From Mycolicibacterium cosmeticum (GTDB lineage Bacteria; Actinomycetota; Actinomycetes; Mycobacteriales; Mycobacteriaceae): 64,000 bases of DNA. Under the pieces are notes generated by a model. It was given only the letters and a program-made list of their open reading frames with translations, was not told the origin of the DNA and did no database searches. This document shows, in pieces, positions 56,878-64,000 of the stretch (its first letter is position 1; every line of letters begins with the position of its first letter). The translations under genes and the position numbers were made by a program. The stretch covers positions 2,542,001 to 2,606,000 of the forward strand of contig NZ_CCBB010000001.1 in assembly GCF_000613185.1 (NCBI RefSeq), written 5' to 3'.

Positions 56878-56926
56878 TATGTCACCAATCGCTGACATAC
56901 CCCTATGTTTGTTTGTCTGGACATAG
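56878..56926. promoter_or_regulatory. Repeated TATGTC/GACATA motif upstream of whiB
   Basis: TATGTCA (56878-56884) and TGACATA (56893-56899) form a perfect inverted repeat with an 8-bp spacer. A second, looser pair, CTATG (56903-56907) with GACATAG (56920-56926), follows. These lie in the AT-richer 158-bp promoter region of the whiB gene and probably bind a dimeric regulator. Confidence 0.55.
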
Positions 56927-57009
56927 TCGAGAGGTGCCGTTACCGTCATGCCCGGACGGTGACCGCGGTCACTTTTCGGTACGCACGGCAACAGCTAGGA
57001 ATCGCAACG

Positions 57010-57306
57010 ATGGGCGCAGTCACAGCACCTGAGACGCCAGCGGTACGGCGACGTCAGGACCGGGAATGGCAATTGCATGCCCGGTGCCGCTATGAGGACC
57101 CCAGCCTGTTCTTCCATCCCGACGGGGAGCGAGGTTGGGCCCGCAAGAACCGGCAACAGCGAGCCAGGGCGGTCTGCGCGGCCTGCCCGGTGGCGCGCGA
57201 ATGCGGCGAGTACTCGATCTCGTTCCAGGAGGCGTTCGGCACCTGGGGCGGGTTGTCCGAGGACGACCGGAAACGGTACCTGCAGGACGGCATCACCCGC
57301 CGGTAA
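57010..57306 (+). CDS. WhiB-family Fe-S transcription factor
   Basis: This 98-residue WhiB protein has four cluster ligands at Cys26, Cys56, Cys59 and Cys65 (VCAACPVARECGEY) and the DNA/sigma-binding turn GTWGGLSEDDRKRYL followed by a basic end. WhiB proteins bind [4Fe-4S], respond to NO/O2/redox and partner the primary sigma factor. I cannot assign the exact WhiB subgroup. Upstream repeats suggest tight control. Confidence 0.92.
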   Translation: MGAVTAPETPAVRRRQDREWQLHARCRYEDPSLFFHPDGERGWARKNRQQRARAVCAACPVARECGEYSISFQEAFGTWGGLSEDDRKRYLQDGITRR

Positions 57307-57495
57307 CCGCTGGGTGGCCAAAGTGCCACTGCGACAACACCATCGACGCGGTCGGCGATGCCGACCCACTCTGTCGACGGCGGGGCCCGAGGCGCCGCGC
57401 TGGGGATAACCCCCGCAGAGATGTCGGGCCAGCACCGCTGTCCCGGGAGGACGAAACAGCCAGGCTGAATTCATCCCTCCCGAAAGGACAGTTAC

Positions 57496-57732
57496 ATGCG
57501 CACCGTCTCGCTCCTCGTCACCACCGGATTGGCCGCCGGAACCCTGGCCGCCGCCATCGCCATCGCCGCGCCGGCCGCGGCCGCACCGTCGGGGCCGCCC
57601 TGTGAACCCCTGGGCACCGGCGCCACCATCTGTCAGACCGCCGGCCACATCCTGGTCAGTGCCACCCCGACGGTCAAGGCTCCGCAGGCTCCCCAGTTCA
57701 ACGGTTGGGTGGGCATGGTGCACCACCCCTAG
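57496..57732 (+). CDS. Small secreted protein, unknown function
   Basis: A 78-residue product with a clear signal peptide (TVSLLVTTGLAAGTLAAAIA...AAAA) and a short mature part with two Cys (PPCEPLGTG, TICQTAGH) likely disulfide-bonded. GAAAGGAC lies before ATG 57496. Its stop overlaps the convergent P450 stop by 4 bp. Confidence 0.8.
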   Translation: MRTVSLLVTTGLAAGTLAAAIAIAAPAAAAPSGPPCEPLGTGATICQTAGHILVSATPTVKAPQAPQFNGWVGMVHHP

Positions 57733-58967
57733 CCCAGCGGCAGCGACGCCAGCCCGCGCAGGGTCACGTTCGGCTTGTACACCGGCGCGCCGCGCAGGTG
57801 AGCGTCCGGCCACCGCCGAGCCAGCTCCGCCAGCGCGATACGCGCCTCCAGCCGGGCCAGCGGCGCACCCAGGCAGAAATGCGGACCTTTGCCGAAAGCC
57901 AAGTGCCGCAGGTCTTCCCGATCCGGATCGAAGGCGTCCGGCCGGCCGAAGGCGTCCGGGTCGCGCTGGGCCGCGGCCAGCAGCAACAGCATGCTGTCGC
58001 CTTGGCGAACCACCACCGAGTCCCGGTCGCCGATCGTCATGTCCGCGCCGGCGATCCGCATCACCAGCTGCACCGGCGGGTCGTACCGCAACGTCTCCTC
58101 GACGATCGCGTTGGCCCGTTCCGGGTCGGCCGCCAGCGCGCGCCAGTGCTCCGGTTCACGCAGCATCGCCAGCACCGCATTGCCGATCAGGTTGACCGTC
58201 GTCTCGTGCCCGGCGATGAGCAGCAGGTTGCAGGTCGCGACGATCTCGTCGGCGGTGAGCTGATCGCCGTCTTCCTCGGCAGCGATGAGCGCCGAGATCA
58301 TGTCCTCGCGCGGTGTCGCCCGGCGGCGCTCGATGAGATCGACGAGGTACTCGCGCATCCACTCGCCGGCCTGCAGTCGTTCGTCGGCGTCCTCGGAGGC
58401 CTGGCCGGTCAGCGTCATGATCGGATCCAGGCCCTGCGCCAACAGCGCGGCCGCCCGGCTGAACTGCGGTTCGTCGTCCAGGGGAACGCCCAGCAGCCGG
58501 CATATCACCGCGACCGGCAGCGGGTAGGCCAGATCGGTCACCACGTCCAGTTCACCGGAGGTGGGCACCTTGTCGAGCAGTTCGCCGACCAATGCGCCGA
58601 TCTCGGGCTCCAGGGCCCGGACCGCCTTGGGCGAGAAGGCTTGTTGCGCGAGCTTGCGCAGCCGGGTGTGGTCTGGTGGATCCAGGAACAGAAATCCCGG
58701 CGTGGCGGTGCGCTGCGGCGTGACGCCCTCGGCGATCTGGCGTTGCACCACCGCGGATTTCATCCCGTCGCTGCACGACGCCGGGTGCCGCAGTACCTCG
58801 TCGCAATGCGCGAAGCCGGAGAACACCACCATGTTCATCTCCGGCAGCGCCATCGGCCCGAGCTCTCGGATGCGCGCGAACAGCGGGTAGGGGTCGGCCC
58901 GGATCGCCGGGTCCAGCATCTGGACCAGCAGCGTCTGCGCTTCCGCGGTTCTCGCGCCCGTCGTCAT
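57729..58967 (-). CDS. Cytochrome P450
   Basis: A 412-residue soluble bacterial P450: I-helix LLIAGHETTVNLIG, the ExxR of VEETLRYDPPVQ, and heme-ligand loop FGKGPHFCLGAPLARLE (Cys near 364). The substrate is unknown; electron partners (ferredoxin, reductase) are not next to it. ATG 58967 begins the family N-terminus; longer upstream frame antisense to tgt is not coding. Confidence 0.92.
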   Translation of the reverse strand: MTTGARTAEAQTLLVQMLDPAIRADPYPLFARIRELGPMALPEMNMVVFSGFAHCDEVLRHPASCSDGMKSAVVQRQIAEGVTPQRTATPGFLFLDPPDHTRLRKLAQQAFSPKAVRALEPEIGALVGELLDKVPTSGELDVVTDLAYPLPVAVICRLLGVPLDDEPQFSRAAALLAQGLDPIMTLTGQASEDADERLQAGEWMREYLVDLIERRRATPREDMISALIAAEEDGDQLTADEIVATCNLLLIAGHETTVNLIGNAVLAMLREPEHWRALAADPERANAIVEETLRYDPPVQLVMRIAGADMTIGDRDSVVVRQGDSMLLLLAAAQRDPDAFGRPDAFDPDREDLRHLAFGKGPHFCLGAPLARLEARIALAELARRWPDAHLRGAPVYKPNVTLRGLASLPLG

Positions 58968-58986
58968 GCACTTATTGTGCACGCGT

Positions 58987-60249
<1,263 letters not shown>

Positions 60250-60300
60250 TCAACAGCGAACTCCACGCGTTCGGCCCGTGTCGGTCGTAGATTTCACTCC

Positions 60301-60750
60301 ATGAGGACGCGATCGGTGATCGGCACTGCGATACTGGCCGGCGTCACGGCGGGCGCCGCCGCATGCTCGTCGTCCCCGCCGCAGGCGACCACCCCGCCGG
60401 GTGCGCTCAGCCCGGGAACGGCCCAGTTCACCATCGACGGCCGCGACGCCGGGACCACCCATGCGGTCCGCTGCTCCCCCGCCGGTTTCCTCACCACCAT
60501 CAGCACCGGTGACGACACCTCCGGGATCAGCGCGATGGTGTCCAACGAGGACGAGCTCACCGCGGAATCGGTCAGCTTCCGCGACGTGGGCGGATTCACC
60601 GGCAGCTACAACGCCGGCCTCGGCGAACCCGCCGCCACGGTCAGCATGACCGGACGCACCTACGACATCTCCGGCACCGCCCGCGGCTTCCGGACCGACA
60701 ACGCCAGCTTCAGCACCCAGAGCCGGTTCACTGTGAAGGTTGCCTGCTGA
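60301..60750 (+). CDS. LpqH/19-kDa-type lipoprotein (copy 1)
   Basis: A 149-residue product with lipobox GAAAC (Cys22) and the LpqH-family domain (AQFTIDGRDAGTTHAVRCSP ... TYDISGTARGFRTDN ... FTVKVAC) with two Cys. LpqH-type lipoproteins are surface-exposed and TLR2-active in pathogens; the cell function is unclear. A divergent pair with tgt. Confidence 0.85.
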   Translation: MRTRSVIGTAILAGVTAGAAACSSSPPQATTPPGALSPGTAQFTIDGRDAGTTHAVRCSPAGFLTTISTGDDTSGISAMVSNEDELTAESVSFRDVGGFTGSYNAGLGEPAATVSMTGRTYDISGTARGFRTDNASFSTQSRFTVKVAC

Positions 60751-60885
60751 ACTGGGGATTACCCGCCGATGACCCGTAGTCAAGTATTTAGCGCATAACG
60801 GTGTCTGTGTGTCCGCTGAGCACCATACTGCTCTGGGATCATCAGGCGATCTTGAAACGGATCGCTCAACGTAAGGAGATCAGTG

Positions 60886-61392
60886 GTGAAGCGTGAACTC
60901 GTGGTCGCCCTGGGCGGTGCGGCGGTAGTCATCGCCGGGCTGGCCGGCTGTTCCTCGGATGACAAGAAGTCCTCCAGCTCGTCGAGCGAGGAGAAGACCA
61001 CCACCTCGGCGGCCGCCAGCGCATCGGCGTCGCCGACGGCGGCAGCGGGCACCGGTGGTACCAAGGTGACCATCGACGGCGCGGACCAGGCCGTGAACGG
61101 CCAGGTCGTGTGCGCCACCATGGGCGGCAACGTCAACATCGCGATCGGCGAGGCCGCCACCGGTATCGCCGCCGTCCTCAGCGAGGGCGATTCCCCGACC
61201 GTCACCTCCGTCGGTCTCGGCAACGTCAACGGCGTCACCCTCGGCTACCAGGCCGGCGCCGGCCAGGGCGAGGCCAAGGCCGAGAAGGACGGCAAGACCT
61301 ACAAGATCAGCGGCACCGCGACCGGTATCGACATGGCCAACCCCATGACCCCGGTGAACAAGCCGTTCACGATCGAGGTCACCTGCCCCTGA
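60886..61392 (+). CDS. LpqH/19-kDa-type lipoprotein (copy 2)
   Basis: A 168-residue lipoprotein: lipobox GLAGC (Cys22), a low-complexity Ser/Glu/Thr/Ala linker ([16 protein letters not shown]) and the same beta-domain as copy 1 ([19 protein letters not shown] ... [12 protein letters not shown] ... IEVTC). The second GTG (60886) is preferred because AAGGAG is 7 nt upstream, though GTG 60883 is possible. Closest in form to classical LpqH (MKRxL start). Confidence 0.88.
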   Translation: MKRELVVALGGAAVVIAGLAGCSSDDKKSSSSSSEEKTTTSAAASASASPTAAAGTGGTKVTIDGADQAVNGQVVCATMGGNVNIAIGEAATGIAAVLSEGDSPTVTSVGLGNVNGVTLGYQAGAGQGEAKAEKDGKTYKISGTATGIDMANPMTPVNKPFTIEVTCP

Positions 61393-61415
61393 CCGGATCT
61401 CCCCGGCCGACACCG

Positions 61416-61446
61416 ACGGCGGCGTCCCTACCCGGGGCGCCGCCGT
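61416..61446. terminator. Hairpin between convergent lipoprotein and DUF732 genes
   Basis: ACGGCGGCG (61416-61424) pairs with CGCCGCCGT (61438-61446) around a 13-nt loop, between the stops at 61392 and 61459. It probably terminates both transcripts. Confidence 0.5.
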
Positions 61447-61458
61447 TGTCGTCGGTAC

Positions 61459-61818
61459 TCAGGCCGGGACGGTGTAGCCGCCGGCCGACTGGCGCAACTG
61501 CCAGATCTGCGCCGGGCACAATTCGTTGACCGCCTGGTTGATCAGATAGGCGCCCTGGTAGTAGTCCGAGGTGTTGAAGTCCGCCTTCACCTGCTCGACC
61601 AGCTGGCCGTACGGCATCAGCGCGGCCACCCGGTCACAGATGCTGTTCCCGTAGCCGACGGCGGCGTCGGCGTTGGGGAAGTTGTAGCCGGGCCGCACCG
61701 TGACATTCACCAGGTACGCGACGACGTCCGCGTGCGCGTCGGGAGCGGGCAGGGTTGCGGCCCCGACCAGTCCGGCGGCGACCGCACCGGCCAGCACCGC
61801 TGCTCGTAATGCGCGCAT
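61459..61818 (-). CDS. DUF732 secreted protein
   Basis: A 119-residue protein with a signal peptide (LRAAVLAGAVAAGLVGAATL...AHA) and the mycobacterial DUF732 pattern (NADAAVGYGNSICDRVAAL ... YYQGAYLINQAVNELCPAQI) with two conserved Cys. Small exported proteins of unknown role, common in mycobacteria. Confidence 0.85.
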   Translation of the reverse strand: MRALRAAVLAGAVAAGLVGAATLPAPDAHADVVAYLVNVTVRPGYNFPNADAAVGYGNSICDRVAALMPYGQLVEQVKADFNTSDYYQGAYLINQAVNELCPAQIWQLRQSAGGYTVPA

Positions 61819-61857
61819 GGCAGAACTCTAGCGCCTCGGCACCGGCGCGGAACCCGA

Positions 61858-62001
61858 TCAGGGACGCCCAGAGACCGGCGCCGGCGCGGGGTGCCGGCGC
61901 TGATGCCGCCGCAAACGCGCCAGCAACACCCGCCGGTGCACCTCGAAGGACAACGACAACGGGTCACGCCACATCGCCGGCCTCTTGCTGGGGTTCGTCA
62001 T
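61858..62001 (-). CDS. Small basic protein, doubtful
   Basis: A 47-codon frame (MTNPSKRPAMWRDPLSLSFE... ending RRHPAPAPVSGRP) with GGAG 5 nt before its ATG. The product is very basic (FEVHRRVLLARLRRHQRRH), perhaps nucleic-acid or membrane associated. No family recognised; it might not be a gene. Confidence 0.4.
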   Translation of the reverse strand: MTNPSKRPAMWRDPLSLSFEVHRRVLLARLRRHQRRHPAPAPVSGRP

Positions 62002-62211
62002 GATGACTCCACTGTGACACAGGTCGGCCGCCAATTCTTCTGCCGCGCCGGACCTTTGACCAATCTCACGAACATGCCGAATAGGCGGTGAACGTATCCC
62101 GACGACGCGCACACCGCAACGTGACGCGGATGTGTCAAAGCCCACACAGCAACTTCACCACGGAGTAACCTGCGGTTCAGGTGCCCTACGGCAGTGCACC
62201 GAGGGGGAATC

Positions 62212-63462
62212 ATGGCGACCCATACTTCGACCCGAAAACTGCCCGCACTGTTCGCAGCGCTGGGAATGGCGATTGCCCTGGCCCTCTCTCAGGTCCCCGA
62301 ACCGCCGCTGCACGGTCTCCTGCCCAGGCTGCTGAACACCGTCATCGGGATCGGCGGCCGCGACGACCCAGACGCGGCGAACATTCCACACAAACTGCGC
62401 GGCGAGGTCATCCCCGACGGTTACGCATACGTTCCGCTGTCCTACCCGGCTTCGCTGGACATGATCGGCAGCGTCCGCACCGGCATGCCAGCGCTGCACC
62501 AACTGGTGACGACCACGCCGGGCAAGGTCATCGTCGTGTCCTACTCCGAAGGTTCCCTGCTGGCCGAGCAGGAGAAACGCAACCTGCGCGGCGGCGCCGG
62601 CGCGCCCAAACCCCAGGACCTCAGCTTCCTCGAGATCGCCGCGCCGTTCATCCCGAACGGGGGGATTTTCGCCCGGTTCCCCGGTGTCGGGATCCCGCTC
62701 ATGATCCCGGGGATGGGCCCGGCGCAGCCCTCGGCGTACGACACCACCTACGTGACCAACGAGTACGACACGTACGCCGACTTCCCGGCCTATTTCAATC
62801 CGCTCGCGCTGCTCAATTCCCTGGCGGCGGTCGCCTACGCGCACCCCGACGCGTATTACGACAGCGACGACATCGGCAGCCCGGACAATTACGTCAAGGT
62901 GGTCAAGAACCCGGCGGGCGGTACCGACACCTACGTCCTGATCCCGAGCGCGCATCTGCCGCTGCTCGCCCCGGTGCGCCAGGCGGCCGCCGCGCTGCGC
63001 CTCACCGAACCGGCCGAACGCCTGCTCGGCGCGGTCGAACCGGTACTGAAGGTGATGGTCGACATGGCCTACACCGATCGCCAGAACCTCAACCCCGAAG
63101 TCCACCAGCCCTTCTCGATGGTGACACCGCCGCACAAGGTCGCCGAGGCGCTCGCCGCCACGCCCAGGGCGTTGCGCGAAGGACTGGACAACCTGCTGGG
63201 CCGCAATCCCAAGAAGCCCGCGCCGGTCACGACCACGACGACGGCCACCGCGGGGGCGGCCCGTGGCCCCACCGACATGACCGACGGCAACAAGGTGTCG
63301 CCGACGACGTTCGCCGGGACGAAGCCGGCCGACACCGACCCGGTGAAAACCCCGCCGAGCGTCGATGGCCCCCCGGAACCGACGGGCACCGCACCGGCCG
63401 ACGCCGAGCAGCCCGAACCGGACGAGCCGGATAACACCGAGCCGGCAGCAGCCGCGGCCTGA
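62212..63462 (+). CDS. Secreted PE-PPE-domain (alpha/beta-hydrolase-like) protein
   Basis: A 416-residue product: a signal-like N-terminus (LPALFAALGMAIALALSQVP), then a PE-PPE (PF08237) domain with the esterase-type elbow VIVVSYSEGSLLAEQEKR (Ser near residue 106), FLEIAAPFIPNGGIFARFPG and NEYDTYADFPAYFNP. The last 80 residues are a Pro/Thr/Ala-rich tail. No PE or PPE domain is attached. Likely an exported esterase or lipase; the Ser-containing GxSxG appears as YSEGS. Confidence 0.85.
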   Translation: MATHTSTRKLPALFAALGMAIALALSQVPEPPLHGLLPRLLNTVIGIGGRDDPDAANIPHKLRGEVIPDGYAYVPLSYPASLDMIGSVRTGMPALHQLVTTTPGKVIVVSYSEGSLLAEQEKRNLRGGAGAPKPQDLSFLEIAAPFIPNGGIFARFPGVGIPLMIPGMGPAQPSAYDTTYVTNEYDTYADFPAYFNPLALLNSLAAVAYAHPDAYYDSDDIGSPDNYVKVVKNPAGGTDTYVLIPSAHLPLLAPVRQAAAALRLTEPAERLLGAVEPVLKVMVDMAYTDRQNLNPEVHQPFSMVTPPHKVAEALAATPRALREGLDNLLGRNPKKPAPVTTTTTATAGAARGPTDMTDGNKVSPTTFAGTKPADTDPVKTPPSVDGPPEPTGTAPADAEQPEPDEPDNTEPAAAAA

Positions 63463-63531
63463 CCCATTCCGGCCCCACAACTGCTGACACCTGTCAAGAT
63501 CGGGACGGGTTCGTGTGAGAAGGGGTCCGCT

Positions 63532-64000
63532 GTGCAGCGTTTGTCGACGTGGGTGAGTGCCGGTCTGCTCACCGCGGGTCTATCGGCCGCGCTGCTGAGC
63601 GGGGCCGGTCTCGCCGCGGCGGACGCCGGCTCGCCGCCCACCGACTCGACGTCGTCCGCCGCCGCGGCGGAACCGTCATCGTCGGGATCGACCACCGGCG
63701 CCACCGAGACGGAGCCGTCGGACACCAAACCGGTCGAGTCTGCCCCACCCAAGAAGAAAAAGAAGAAGAAACCGGGCACCGGTGTGGCCGCCGCGCCCGA
63801 GGCCCGCCCCAAGACCGGATCCGGCACCGACGGCCCCGAGTCCGGCTCCGAGTCCGCTTCAGCCAAGACCGAGCCGAAGAGCGTGCCGGATTCCGAGCCG
63901 GCCGCCCCGGCCATCACGGTCAAGCCCACGACGTTGCGGTTGGCCCAGGACCCGATCACACCCAAAGCCGCCGCCGCGCCGCCCAATCCGATCAAGGTGG
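63532..64000 (+). CDS. N-terminus of a secreted low-complexity protein (runs off window)
   Basis: From GTG 63532, with GAAGGGG upstream, the frame is open to the window end (156 residues). A signal peptide (LSTWVSAGLLTAGLSAALLSG...AAADA) precedes a disordered Ser/Thr/Glu/Pro/Lys region with seven successive Lys (63749-63769). Such linkers precede enzymatic domains in mycobacterial secreted proteins; the domain itself is outside the window. Confidence 0.75.
   Translation, partial: MQRLSTWVSAGLLTAGLSAALLSGAGLAAADAGSPPTDSTSSAAAAEPSSSGSTTGATETEPSDTKPVESAPPKKKKKKKPGTGVAAAPEARPKTGSGTDGPESGSESASAKTEPKSVPDSEPAAPAITVKPTTLRLAQDPITPKAAAAPPNPIKV

Noticed and set aside
57496-57732. Toxin-antitoxin or phage-like small gene
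   Set aside because: The product has an ordinary signal peptide and no toxin or antitoxin feature; a small secreted protein is the simpler reading.
62155-63480. 441-codon frame on - strand
   Set aside because: Antisense to the PE-PPE-domain gene, which has a signal peptide and recognised domain.

Overview
The window reads as chromosome of a fast-growing mycobacterium (Mycolicibacterium-like). It is very GC-rich, with GTG starts and many 1-4 nt gene overlaps. It carries MmpS/MmpL, a WhiB protein, LpqH-type lipoproteins, DUF732 and PE-PPE-domain proteins. Its backbone order, leuA - dnaQ - murT - gatD - recR - ybaB/ebfC - cell-wall amidase - SRPBCC - FAD oxidoreductase - cyclopropane-synthase-like - dnaX - aspC - ffs - tRNA-Ser - membrane protein, matches the Rv3710-Rv3723 region of M. 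tuberculosis as I remember it. No IS element, phage or CRISPR array was seen.

Layout. 0-2.2 kb: end of an acetamidase gene with its likely regulators (MarR and AmiC-like). 2.2-11.6 kb: a nitrogen cluster made of an NCS1 permease, amt, glnT, glxB, glxC, glxD, an FAD amine-oxidase-like gene and an XRE-cupin regulator. 11.6-14.8 kb: a small exported protein, a lipoprotein, and leuA with a leader peptide and attenuator. 14.8-20.2 kb: accessory block 1 (TetR, amidase, membrane-anchored AurF-like di-iron N-oxygenase, SAM methyltransferase). 20.2-23.2 kb: dnaQ-like exonuclease and the MurT/GatD pair. 23.2-33.0 kb: accessory block 2, an F420-type reductase and its regulator followed by two divergent operons. 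The minus operon is BCCT - SnoaL - flavin reductase - GntR. The plus operon is two AA_synth paralogues - alpha/beta hydrolase - ALDH - tautomerase - luciferase-like monooxygenase - small protein. 33-42.4 kb: conserved backbone. 42.5-52.2 kb: HtrA-like protease, an odd 1-kb gene-free stretch, PolD1, LigC1, MmpL/MmpS/TetR and LigC2. 52.3-64 kb: MBL-fold protein, GluQ, a GlnP-like fused transporter with its ATPase, WhiB, P450, Tgt, LpqH paralogues and secreted proteins.

The most interesting idea is that accessory block 2 is a catabolic island for a small N-containing, betaine-like compound. Its parts (BCCT uptake, two-component flavin monooxygenase, ALDH, hydrolase, GntR switch) match the logic of trigonelline degradation, which releases methylamine. 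The glnT-glxBCD-FAD cluster 15-20 kb away resembles the gamma-glutamylmethylamide / N-methylglutamate route that assimilates methylamine. This link is inference. Other points of interest are the leuA attenuator with a probably leaderless leader peptide, the paired AA_synth paralogues, the AurF-like/methyltransferase pair, the tandem-duplicated substrate-binding domains fused to a permease, and several clear palindromic operator candidates.
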